Shown one piece after another: positions 1-6,514 of a DNA stretch of 10,608 nucleotides; position 1 is the first letter of the stretch; each line of letters begins with the position of its first letter. Under the pieces are notes generated by a model. The model was not told where the DNA came from. It searched no databases and saw only the letters and a program-made list of their open reading frames with translations. Made by a program: the position numbers and the translations under genes. The DNA comes from an uncultured Caulobacteraceae bacterium. GTDB lineage: Bacteria; Pseudomonadota; Alphaproteobacteria; Caulobacterales; Caulobacteraceae. Location: contig CALEOQ010000113.1 of NCBI GenBank assembly GCA_937910255.1, positions 1 to 10,608 of the forward strand, in the 5' to 3' direction.

Positions 1-10
1 TAGTCGAGCT

Positions 11-631
11 TTGTCCCTGCCCCCTACAGATCCACCCATCCAGCGCTGGCTATGGTACGATACCGAGACGGCTGACTGTGTCTCCTTGGATCGGTCGTCC
101 TATGTTGAGACCCTCTTCGATGGCAGGCGGGTTCCGCTTCCGGAATGGGTCTGCACCGCGCCCGACGGTGGCCTCCACAAGAACGCCGACCTCCTCGCGC
201 TGGATGTTGATATCGCCGAAGCGCCAAACACCTGCGATGAACTCAACTGGACGTGCGAGTATGTCGTCAAGCTCGTCGCGCACAGCTGGCTGGACGAGAT
301 TCGCGATCTCATTGACGAAGAACGGATTGGGCTGGGCGTGCTTCGACAGAACGGAGAAGTCGTCTCGGGGTGGTCAACGATCCACGAGCGTCGGCCGCCC
401 GTTCTCCTTGCTACTGAGGGACACGTGAAAACCTGTCCGATCTGCGGGCATTCTTACACGGTCCTTCATGGGCGGGAGTACTTCTCCGATCCTGAGGTGA
501 TCGGGAGGCCGCTCATCGTCAACAGCAATGGCCTGTTTGTCCGCGAAGACATCGCTAGAAGCCGAAACCTGCGAACCCCGCGCGGTGCATTTGAGCCGGG
601 CGTGATCGAATTCGAAGCGACGGGCTTTTGA
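11..631 (+). CDS. Hypothetical protein with a CPICGH zinc-knuckle-like motif, probably 5'-partial
   Basis: I do not recognise this protein; the visible part is 206 residues. The reading frame is open to the left edge with no stop before position 11, and the only start-like codon near the edge is TTG at 11. No ATG occurs in frame, so the true start is probably outside the window. The chain is acidic and soluble-looking, with no signal peptide or membrane segment. The main landmark is CPICGH at about residues 142-147, half of a zinc ribbon. No second CxxC follows, but Cys occurs at 23, 48, 75 and 82. A distant relation to the double-CXXCG proteins of Myxococcus is conceivable but unproven. The next gene starts about 180 bases downstream, so no operon is evident. 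Codon use is less G/C-biased at third positions than in the copper genes, which fits accessory DNA. Confidence 0.6.
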   Translation: MSLPPTDPPIQRWLWYDTETADCVSLDRSSYVETLFDGRRVPLPEWVCTAPDGGLHKNADLLALDVDIAEAPNTCDELNWTCEYVVKLVAHSWLDEIRDLIDEERIGLGVLRQNGEVVSGWSTIHERRPPVLLATEGHVKTCPICGHSYTVLHGREYFSDPEVIGRPLIVNSNGLFVREDIARSRNLRTPRGAFEPGVIEFEATGF

Positions 632-814
632 GCGCCGCCGCGGCGTCAGGTCAGCTCCTCATGGCGTCCACCAGCATTTCTCTTTTTCCCCGTAGGGCCT
701 TGTGCCGCGAGGGAGGCGCCTTGCTGCTTGTACGGCCGTCATGCGAACCGCCACATGGTGGTAGGCGGAGCGTCGAAGACTCGGCCGCTCCGAGCGGGCG
801 AAGGTTTGAACCCA

Positions 815-1288
815 ATGGGCATCGACTGGAAGGGCGCGTGGATTTCTGCAGGTGTATACCCGCTTGTGTTTGCCACAGTAACAGCCGCCGCTGCTGCGGC
901 ACTTGATGTCATCGGCGCAGACGATGGGTTCTTAGAGTTTCCCACCGTCCTATTGGCTGTTCCTGCCTGTATGGTGGGTAGCGTCGTGTTCGTTCTTCCT
1001 AATATTGCTCTAGCAAGTCGAGTCGAAGCGCCGCTGTGGAGAATGGCGGCGCTGACCGGTGCTGGGTTATTTTCAGGATCTGTGTATTCGCTTGTCGGCT
1101 TAGTCCTATCTGAACAGAGCGGGCCGTGGTTTGCGTGGGCCCAAATTATCTTGGGAACCTTTTTTCTGCAGATCGTGCGTGACTCGTTCGATCCGTTGGG
1201 GGCGGTCGCACTCCTTTTGCCATCGGTATCGGGCGCAGCGGTTGGCTGTCTTTATGCGGCGCTTTCTCGGGGGGGCCGCGCAACTTAA
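815..1288 (+). CDS. Small multi-pass membrane protein, unknown function
   Basis: This is a 157-aa hydrophobic protein that I do not recognise. Hydrophobic stretches lie near residues 9-31, 43-65, 76-98 and 128-150, with a weaker one at about 105-122, so four or five transmembrane helices are likely and the product should sit in the inner membrane. I chose ATG 815 because a GCGAAGG Shine-Dalgarno-like stretch (798-804) lies 10 bases upstream and because hydrophobicity starts just after it. The frame stays open to a TTG at 728, but the extra 29 residues are Arg/His-rich and look untranslated. The C-terminus ends in a short basic tail (SRGGRAT). Codons such as CTA, TTA and AAT are common here and rare in the copper operon, suggesting different ancestry. 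It stands alone between two other orphan genes, and no role can be assigned. Confidence 0.65.
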   Translation: MGIDWKGAWISAGVYPLVFATVTAAAAAALDVIGADDGFLEFPTVLLAVPACMVGSVVFVLPNIALASRVEAPLWRMAALTGAGLFSGSVYSLVGLVLSEQSGPWFAWAQIILGTFFLQIVRDSFDPLGAVALLLPSVSGAAVGCLYAALSRGGRAT

Positions 1289-1327
1289 CCCGGGAGCACC
1301 GCCGCCGCTGCAGCGCGCCGCCTTCAA

Positions 1328-1374
1328 TGCGGAGGCCCGCTCAGTTCGGGGTGAACAGGCCCTGCACGCCGACG
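1328..1374. repeat. 47-bp direct repeat, left copy (detached 3' end of the 2025-2417 gene)
   Basis: These 47 bases match 2012-2058 with a single mismatch (C at 1367, G at 2051). On the - strand this copy can be read as the last codons VGVQGLFTPN plus the stop, but upstream of 1374 similarity to the intact gene ends, so only the tail was duplicated. The two copies are in the same orientation, 684 bp apart, and flank the orphan gene 1481-1939. Confidence 0.85.
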
Positions 1375-1422
1375 CCAAAAGAACCAGGACGCGATCGCAA
1401 GCCATGTGAGCTTCAACTTCAG

Positions 1423-1442
1423 CGCTGGCTTTTGAGCCGGCG
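1423..1442. other. Hairpin in the 1289-1480 gap
   Basis: CGCTGGCT (1423-1430) pairs with AGCCGGCG (1435-1442) around a TTTG loop, giving an 8-bp stem with one T/G wobble. No T-rich tail follows, so this is not a convincing terminator. The rest of the 192-base gap between the membrane protein and the next orphan gene holds only the left copy of the 47-bp repeat and no gene that I can support. Confidence 0.4.
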
Positions 1443-1480
1443 GTCGCTTTAGAAGATGCTTGAGGACTTGGTAAGAACGC

Positions 1481-1939
1481 ATGATCGATGGCGATATCGA
1501 GGAAACCGAAGATCGGTTCCTCATTGAAATCTCCGACTGGGACTGGGGACTACACGTCGCCATGGCCCCCGAGCACCTTCCTCAGGAACAGAGATTTCAG
1601 GGCGGACTGCTCTACAGCCGCAACCTCGACATCATCGGCACGGTAACTTCCCCGGCCCGATACTCAGGTAGGGCCATACGCCTTTCGTTGCTTCCCATCG
1701 GCCCGGACATCCAGTTCGGCCCAGAAGGTCTTCAGGACCTCGGGCAGCTCTACGAAGCGGGCGACCGCGCGTCAGGGGCGCACCTCACCAGCACGCTAGT
1801 TCTGCCCGAGGACGCGCTTCCAATCAGCGTGACCACCTTGGCCTCCGCCTGGAAATACCTTTACATCTGGATCGAAGGAGACCCTGCGGTGCGTGCGGCG
1901 GTGACGGGCTTCGCCTTCTCACGTCGGCCCTTCAACTAG
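1481..1939 (+). CDS. Hypothetical acidic soluble protein between direct repeats
   Basis: This is a 152-aa protein I do not recognise. The N-terminal 25 residues are very acidic (DGDIEETED, later EISDWDWG). The middle alternates short beta-like stretches with Gly/Pro turns, and the C-terminus is rich in aromatics (WKYLYIWIEGDP). There is no signal peptide, membrane span or Cys cluster. ATG 1481 is the most upstream possible start, because an in-frame TAA lies at 1472-1474; the ribosome site is weak (GGTAAG, about 6 bases upstream). An ATG at codon 28 is an alternative. The gene is convergent with the - strand membrane gene 2025-2417 and is enclosed by the 47-bp repeats at 1328 and 2012, which suggests it arrived as, or inside, an inserted segment. 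Size and acidity resemble bacterial immunity or antitoxin-type proteins, but no toxin is adjacent, so this is speculation only. Confidence 0.6.
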   Translation: MIDGDIEETEDRFLIEISDWDWGLHVAMAPEHLPQEQRFQGGLLYSRNLDIIGTVTSPARYSGRAIRLSLLPIGPDIQFGPEGLQDLGQLYEAGDRASGAHLTSTLVLPEDALPISVTTLASAWKYLYIWIEGDPAVRAAVTGFAFSRRPFN

Positions 1940-2011
1940 TCGAAAGCCACGTCCCCTGCGGGCCGCCCAGGCCACCATTCAATCTTCGACGTTTTCGGCT
2001 CGCGCGCAGCG

Positions 2012-2058
2012 TGCGGAGGCCCGCTCAGTTCGGGGTGAACAGGCCCTGCAGGCCGACG
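2012..2058. repeat. 47-bp direct repeat, right copy (native 3' end of the membrane gene)
   Basis: This is the partner of 1328-1374. It covers the last 34 bases of the - strand gene 2025-2417 (residues VGLQGLFTPN and the stop) plus 13 bases beyond the stop. Because this copy is continuous with an intact gene, it is the likely parental copy. Confidence 0.85.
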
Positions 2059-2417
2059 AGGATGGCGATCACGCCGAAGATGGCGACGATCAGGCCAGCG
2101 CCCGTCGATCGGCTTTCGGGGATGTCCTGGCCGGTCCTGCGGGCCAGGCCCAGGCGATCCCACAGCAGCAGCACGCCCGTGATGATGGCGACGACCTCAA
2201 AGTGGAAGAGGCGCGGGCCGCTGGTCAGGTGGACGATCAGGTAATAGCCGCCGCAGATCAGGGCGATGACCCCGACGATCCAGCCCAGGGGGCCGAGCTT
2301 GCGGGCCGCGTCGGCCAGGTTGTCGCCGACCGACGGCAGGCGCGCCAACAGGCCGATGGCCAGCAGGAAGCCGCCGAAAATGTTCGAAAGGTCGAGGAGG
2401 AGGGCGATCACGCTCAC
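2025..2417 (-). CDS. Four-helix integral membrane protein, unknown function
   Basis: This is a 130-aa hydrophobic protein with four predicted membrane helices at about residues 3-25, 43-65, 72-90 and 107-127. A polar loop lies between the first two (GDNLADAARKLG) and a basic, charged loop between the last two (ARRTGQDIPESRS). It is presumably an inner-membrane protein; I do not recognise the family. The start is GTG at 2417: the codon just upstream in frame is a stop (TAG), and no ATG occurs in the frame. The second GTG, at codon 3, is an alternative. No clear Shine-Dalgarno is visible. It is divergent from the multicopper oxidase across 122 bases, so the metal-operator-like palindrome at 2495-2513 could in principle affect it too. 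Its last codons and stop lie within the 47-bp repeat. Strong G/C third-position bias makes it look native, unlike the orphan genes beyond its 3' end. Confidence 0.7.
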   Translation of the reverse strand: MSVIALLLDLSNIFGGFLLAIGLLARLPSVGDNLADAARKLGPLGWIVGVIALICGGYYLIVHLTSGPRLFHFEVVAIITGVLLLWDRLGLARRTGQDIPESRSTGAGLIVAIFGVIAILVGLQGLFTPN

Positions 2418-2494
2418 CTAATGCGCCAACAGGCTTGGCCGTTCCCACGGCGTCCGCGGCGCGGCGTCGCCTTGCCCGATGCCCCCCCCGACGG

Positions 2495-2515
2495 TATACC
2501 CCCATGGGGCATAAT
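2495..2515 (+). promoter_or_regulatory. Candidate metal-responsive operator overlapping a -10 element
   Basis: TATACCCC (2495-2502) and GGGGCATA (2506-2513) form an inverted repeat around CAT, matching at seven of eight positions. AT ends flanking C and G tracts are the general form of CsoR/RcnR-family (DUF156) operators. CATAAT at 2510-2515 is a good -10 hexamer overlapping the right half, placed so that a bound repressor would block transcription of the oxidase gene starting at 2540. No good -35 is found at 16-18 bases spacing. The motif and its location are seen; copper regulation is inferred from the downstream genes. Confidence 0.45.
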
Positions 2516-2539
2516 TGAGAGACCTGCGGAGCCGCCGGG

Positions 2540-4333
2540 ATGATCCAGACTGATCGACGTCGCCTGCTGGCCGGCTCATTGGCCTTTGGCGCGGCGGCGG
2601 CGAGCCAGGGCCTGCTGCCGGCCTGGGCGCAGGGCGGCACCTCCGGCGCTGCGCCGGCCGCGCTCTCCGGCGACCACATCGCCCTGCGGATCGGCCACAC
2701 ACCATTTTCGCTCGGCGGCCAGACCGGCCATGCCGTCACGGTCAACGGAACGCTTCCGGCCCCGCTGATCCGCCTGCGGGAGGGCCAGAGGGCGCATCTG
2801 TCGGTGACCAACGACCTGGATGAAGACACCTCCATCCACTGGCACGGCGTGCTGCTGCCGTTCCAGATGGACGGGGTCCCGGGGATCAGCTTCCCGGGGA
2901 TCAAGCCGGGTCAGACCTTCCACTACGAGTTCCCGGTGATCCAGGCGGGGACCTACTGGTATCACAGCCATTCCAACCTGCAGGAGGCCATGGGCTGCTA
3001 TGGCCCGCTGGTGATCGATCCGGCGGGGCCTGAGCCGGCCCCCTATGACCGCGAACATGTGGTCGTCCTGTCGGACTGGAGCTTCATCCACCCGCACGAG
3101 ATCCTGGCCCGGCTGAAGAAGAGCCCCGGCTATTTCAACCGGTCGCGCACCACGCTCTCGGGCCTCGTATCCGGCGAAGACGGCATGGACCTGGCCGAGC
3201 GGCGCATGTGGGGCGCCATGCGGATGGACCCCCGCGACATCGCCGACGTGAACGGGACCACCTACACCTATCTGGTCAATGGTCAGGGGTCGCAGGCGCC
3301 CTGGCGCGGCCTGTTCTCGCCCGGCGAGCGCGTGCGGCTGCGCATCATCAACGCCTCGGCCATGTCGATCTTCAATGTGCGGATTCCGGGGCTGGCCATG
3401 CGGGTGGTGCAGGCCGACGGCGCCGACGTACGGCCGGTGGAGACCGACGAGCTGCAGATCTCGGTGGCCGAGACCTATGACGTGATCGTCGAGCCGAAGG
3501 CCGACCGCGCCTACGCCCTGGTGGCGGAGTCGGTGGACCGCTCCGGCATGGCGGTGGGGATGCTGGCCCCGCGGGCGGGCATGAGCGCGGAGGTTCCGCC
3601 GTTGCGCGAAGTTCCGACCCTGACCATGCGCGACATGGGTATGGGCGGCATGGGCGGCATGGGGTCGATGGCGGGCATGGATCACGGCGCCATGGACCAC
3701 GCGGCCATGGGGCATGACGCCATGGGCCACGCCCCGACTGCGGCGCCCGCCGCCATGGCTCACGGCGCTCATCAGATGCGTGACAAGGCCCTGGCCCCGC
3801 CGGACATGGACGTGGGCGTCGGGGTGGACATGATCGCGCCGGCGCCGGTCAGCCGCCTGGCCGAGCGGCCCATGGGGCTGGAGGACGTCCCCCACCGGGT
3901 GCTGACCTATGCCGAGCTGGTGGCGCTTTCGCCGGGCAAGGACCGGCGGGCGCCGTCGCGGGCCCTGGAGATCCATCTGACCGGAAACATGGAGCGGTTC
4001 ATGTGGGGCTTCGACGGACGCAAGTTCAGCGAGCTCGTCGAGCCGATCGCCTTCTCCCGGGACGAGCGGGTGCGGGTGACCCTGGTCAACGACACCATGA
4101 TGGCCCACCCCATCCACCTGCACGGCCACTTCTTCGAACTGGTGAACGGCGCGCCCGAGGGCCATCAGCCGCTGAAGCACACGGTCAATGTGGCGCCGGG
4201 TTCGAAGGTGACCTTCGACCTGACGGCTGATGCGCCCGGCGACTGGGCCTTCCACTGCCATATGCTGATGCACATGCATGCGGGCATGTTCAATGTCGTC
4301 ACGGTCAGGCCGTTGGATGGAGGCGCGGCATGA
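2540..4333 (+). CDS. copA: CopA/PcoA-family multicopper oxidase, Tat-exported
   Basis: This 597-aa periplasmic copper-resistance oxidase of the CopA/PcoA family (not the P-type ATPase also called CopA) is expected to oxidise Cu(I) to the less toxic Cu(II) and to bind copper. The N-terminus TDRRRLLAG followed by a hydrophobic stretch and AWA (residues 28-30) is a twin-arginine signal. All four copper-ligand motifs are present: HWHG (100-103), HSH (142-144), HPIHLHGH (523-530) and HCH-x3-H-x4-M (572-583), which carries the type 1 Cys573 and axial Met583. A Met/His-rich insert fills about 363-413 with repeated MGGM, MDHGAM and MGHDAM units, typical of copper-binding loops in this family. Length is normal. 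GGAG (2528-2531) lies 8 bases before the ATG. The stop overlaps the copB start by four bases, so the two genes are translationally coupled. Codon use matches a high-GC chromosome. Confidence 0.95.
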   Translation: MIQTDRRRLLAGSLAFGAAAASQGLLPAWAQGGTSGAAPAALSGDHIALRIGHTPFSLGGQTGHAVTVNGTLPAPLIRLREGQRAHLSVTNDLDEDTSIHWHGVLLPFQMDGVPGISFPGIKPGQTFHYEFPVIQAGTYWYHSHSNLQEAMGCYGPLVIDPAGPEPAPYDREHVVVLSDWSFIHPHEILARLKKSPGYFNRSRTTLSGLVSGEDGMDLAERRMWGAMRMDPRDIADVNGTTYTYLVNGQGSQAPWRGLFSPGERVRLRIINASAMSIFNVRIPGLAMRVVQADGADVRPVETDELQISVAETYDVIVEPKADRAYALVAESVDRSGMAVGMLAPRAGMSAEVPPLREVPTLTMRDMGMGGMGGMGSMAGMDHGAMDHAAMGHDAMGHAPTAAPAAMAHGAHQMRDKALAPPDMDVGVGVDMIAPAPVSRLAERPMGLEDVPHRVLTYAELVALSPGKDRRAPSRALEIHLTGNMERFMWGFDGRKFSELVEPIAFSRDERVRVTLVNDTMMAHPIHLHGHFFELVNGAPEGHQPLKHTVNVAPGSKVTFDLTADAPGDWAFHCHMLMHMHAGMFNVVTVRPLDGGAA

Positions 4334-5280
4334 GGCGCCGGGTCCTCCTGCTGGCGCCGGTCGCGCTGATCGCTGGGCCCGCCTGGTCGCAGGACGCCCA
4401 TGATCCCCATGCTCATCACCGGGCCGAGCCGGCCGCGGCCAGCCCTGCGGCGGAGGTTGACCCCCACGCCGGTCATGACATGGGGCCCGCGCCTGATCCC
4501 CATGCGGGGCATGGCGCAGGGACGGTCACGCCCAGCCAGCCTCCCCCCGCCGCCGCGGGATCGGGACCCGCCCACGCCGCTGACCTCTACTTTAACCCGG
4601 CCGAGATGGCCCGGGCGCGGGATCAGCTTCGGGCCGAGAACGGCGACGTGCGGACCACCGCCCTGATCGTCGATCGCCTGGAGGCCGGCTTCGGCGAGGG
4701 CGAGGCGACCTGGCTGTGGGATGTGCAGGGCTGGACCGGCGGCGACATCAACCGCGCCTGGCTCAAGACCGAAGGCGAGGGCGATGTCGACCACGGCCTG
4801 GACGAGGTTGAGATCCAACTGCTCTATGGCCGCGCCGTCACGCCCTTCTGGGATGTCCAGCTGGGGGTGCGCCAAGACATAGTCCGCGGGGGCGAGGATC
4901 TGAGCCACCTGGCCTTTGGTGTGCAGGGCCTGGCGCCGCACTGGTGGGAGATCGACGCCGCGGCCTTTGTCTCCCAGGACGGCGACCTCACCGCCCGGGT
5001 GGAGGCCGAATACGACCAGCGGATCACCCAGCGCCTGATCCTTCAGCCGCGCCTGGAGCTGGAGGCTTCGGCCAGCGACGTTCCGGCCCGCCAACTGACC
5101 GCCGGCCTCAGCCACGCGGCGGTCGGTCTGCGCCTGCGCTACGAGTTCGCCCCGGAGTTCGCCCCCTATGCCGGAGTCGAATGGCAGGGCGCCCTGGGTG
5201 GGAGCGCCGACAGGATCGAAGCCGCCGGCGGCGAGGCCGACGATGTCCGCCTGGTGCTCGGTCTCAAGGCCTGGAGGTGA
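4330..5280 (+). CDS. copB: CopB/PcoB-family outer-membrane copper resistance protein
   Basis: This is a 316-aa copper resistance protein B (PcoB/CopB family), thought to form an outer-membrane beta-barrel that binds or releases copper, working with CopA. Residues 1-20 are a Sec signal peptide ending AWS. The next 60 residues are a His/Pro/Ala-rich linker with HDPHAHH at 24-30 and DPHAGH twice (44-49, 56-61), likely metal-binding. From about residue 85 the family domain follows: DVQGWTGGDINRAWLKTEGE (131-150), QLLYGRAVTPFWDVQLGVRQD (163-183), GLAPHWWEIDAAAFVSQDGD (200-219), LILQPRLELEAS (236-247) and FAPYAGVEW (277-285). Length is in the usual range. Its ATG overlaps the oxidase stop as ATGA, so expression depends on the upstream gene. 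No copC, copD or sensor gene follows. Confidence 0.93.
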   Translation: MRRRVLLLAPVALIAGPAWSQDAHDPHAHHRAEPAAASPAAEVDPHAGHDMGPAPDPHAGHGAGTVTPSQPPPAAAGSGPAHAADLYFNPAEMARARDQLRAENGDVRTTALIVDRLEAGFGEGEATWLWDVQGWTGGDINRAWLKTEGEGDVDHGLDEVEIQLLYGRAVTPFWDVQLGVRQDIVRGGEDLSHLAFGVQGLAPHWWEIDAAAFVSQDGDLTARVEAEYDQRITQRLILQPRLELEASASDVPARQLTAGLSHAAVGLRLRYEFAPEFAPYAGVEWQGALGGSADRIEAAGGEADDVRLVLGLKAWR

Positions 5281-5430
5281 GGGCGAGGTCGAACAACGGT
5301 TTGCGACGGCGCCGGGTTGGGTCTAAGAGGCCCGTGATGTTCGTTCTGGCCGCCCACGTCTGCAATTCCTACGGTCCCATCCGGGGTCGAGGAATGGCGC
5401 GCGCCTAGAGCTCAAAGCGCATCTTCCTTT

Positions 5431-5454
5431 GACCCCCGCCGCCTGGCCGGGGTC
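5431..5454 (+). terminator. Weak hairpin after copB
   Basis: GACCCC (5431-5436) pairs with GGGGTC (5449-5454), and after one mismatch GCC pairs with GGC around a GCCT loop. It lies in the 212-base gap after copB, which holds no gene that I can support. No T tract follows, so it is at best a factor-assisted terminator. Nearer the next gene, CCAGG (5467-5471) and CCTGG (5479-5483) form a second small stem that takes in part of the acetyltransferase ribosome site. Confidence 0.3.
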
Positions 5455-5492
5455 GAGAGGTCTCCGCCAGGGGCTTTTCCTGGAGTGAGACC

Positions 5493-6059
5493 ATGCCGCC
5501 CGCCGAACTTCGGCTGCCCATCGAGACCGAACGCCTGCGCCTGCGCGACTTCCGCCTGGAGGACGCCCAGGACGTCCACGCCTATGGCTCCGATCCTGAG
5601 GTCACCCGCTACATGCCGTGGGGACCGAACACGCCGGAGGAGACGGCGGCCTTCATCGCCCGCGCGCTCGAGCAGCAGGCGACCTGGCCCAGGCTCGATG
5701 TGGGCCTGGCCATTGAGCACCGGACCCTGGGCGTGGTGGTCGGCTCCATCGCCCTGCACCTGCGCGACATTCCGCATCGGACGCTAGAGATGGGCTACTG
5801 CCTGCGCCAGGATCTCTGGGGGCAGGGGATCGTGACCGAGGCCGGGCAGGCGCTGCTGCGTCTCGGCTTTGAGGAGCTTGGCCTGCATCGCATCACCGCC
5901 ACCTGCGATGTGCGCAACACGGGCTCCTACCGGGTGATGGAGAAGCTCGGCCTGCGGCGCGAGGGCGAGATGCGCCAGGACCGGCAGGTGCGGGGCGTGT
6001 GGCGCGACACCTATCTCTACGCGATCCTCGCCGAGGCCTGGTCCCGTCCGATCAACTGA
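5493..6059 (+). CDS. GNAT N-acetyltransferase, RimJ/RimL type
   Basis: This is a 188-aa acetyl-CoA-dependent N-acetyltransferase of the RimJ/RimL-like branch of GNAT enzymes. The family signs are the opening IETERLRLRDFRLEDAQDV (about 10-28), the central strand GYCLRQD leading into the acetyl-CoA pyrophosphate loop LWGQGIVTEA (108-117), and the C-terminal signature HRITATCDVRNTGSYRVMEK (132-151), followed by LGLRREGEM. Members acetylate ribosomal protein N-termini, antibiotics, amino acids or other small amines; the substrate cannot be told from sequence. The length is typical and the protein looks complete and cytoplasmic. GGAG at 5482-5485 lies 7 bases before the ATG, partly within a small CCAGG/CCTGG stem. 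It lies 212 bases after copB and is probably a separate transcription unit, so a role in copper tolerance is not implied. Confidence 0.9.
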   Translation: MPPAELRLPIETERLRLRDFRLEDAQDVHAYGSDPEVTRYMPWGPNTPEETAAFIARALEQQATWPRLDVGLAIEHRTLGVVVGSIALHLRDIPHRTLEMGYCLRQDLWGQGIVTEAGQALLRLGFEELGLHRITATCDVRNTGSYRVMEKLGLRREGEMRQDRQVRGVWRDTYLYAILAEAWSRPIN

Positions 6060-6112
6060 TCGCCGATCACCGTCCGGGCGCGTTCCCGGCGGCGCGAATC
6101 ACGAGGCCAGGA

Positions 6113-6144
6113 CCCCAGGCGGCGAATCGGTTCGCCGTCTGGGG
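6113..6144. terminator. 14-bp stem-loop downstream of the acetyltransferase
   Basis: CCCCAGGCGGCGAA (6113-6126) pairs with TTCGCCGTCTGGGG (6131-6144) around a TCGG loop: 14 consecutive pairs including one G/T wobble. It lies 53 bases after the acetyltransferase stop, where a transcript end is expected. Neither side has a clear T tract, so if it terminates it is non-canonical; it could also stabilise the 3' end of the mRNA. Confidence 0.5.
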
Positions 6145-6514
6145 AGGCCGGTCTTGGGGGCGCGCGCCGCCGCCGGGTCCATAGAATGTGCGGTATTGTC
6201 AAATATGGTGAGGATGCGGCGGTTCGGTGGCTTGCGGCTCGGCTTGTCCTAGCGGAAACAGACGCCATTCTCCGGCCCCTGGGGCGGCGACCATGTGACG
6301 CAAACGGGCTTCTCGAAGGTGAAGTATGCCCGCCAGCCCTTTGCGAATAAGGGATTCAGGATCAAAACTTGCGCTAGGGTCAAATAGTCTGGTTATGTCC
6401 TGCCGTTGAAAAAATTCTGGCGCTTTCGCCAAAGCCGTCAGATGATCATTTTTGCTCAAGGGTCAAAATCCCCACGTCAGAAGGGGATCGGCGCCAAGAG
6501 GGGGAAGGAAACCA
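6145..6514. other. Gene-poor leader upstream of the TonB-dependent receptor
   Basis: About 370 bases lie between the hairpin and the receptor start without a gene that I can support. The stretch is noticeably less GC-rich than its neighbours, with runs such as TTGAAAAAATT near 6405. AGGGTCAAA occurs at about 6376 and again at about 6459. TGGCG/CGCCA (6418-6431) is a small stem. A possible -35 TTGCGC (6369-6374) has only a poor -10 partner near 6391-6398. A 56-codon frame begins ATGTGCGGTATTGTC at 6186 but has no family similarity beyond its first residues. The receptor promoter and any regulatory leader should lie here. Confidence 0.5.

Noticed and set aside
1283..1480. Integron-type attC site after the orphan membrane gene (ACTTAAC resembles the RYYYAAC core)
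   Set aside because: No matching GTTRRRY core is found downstream and the expected imperfect palindrome is absent, so the match is chance.
2576..4279. A 567-codon open frame on the - strand opposite the multicopper oxidase
   Set aside because: His/Arg-rich antisense of the oxidase with no recognisable domain; the + strand frame carries all four copper motifs.
5281..5492. Extension of a + strand frame (4944-5408) past copB as a small gene
   Set aside because: Most of it overlaps copB in another frame, it is Arg/Gly-rich in the manner of shadow frames, and it has no start signal of its own.
6199..6459. An 86-codon - strand frame starting TTG in the receptor leader
   Set aside because: No ribosome site, no recognisable family, and the reading overlaps likely regulatory sequence. 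It may be the shadow of an older element, but coding is not supported.
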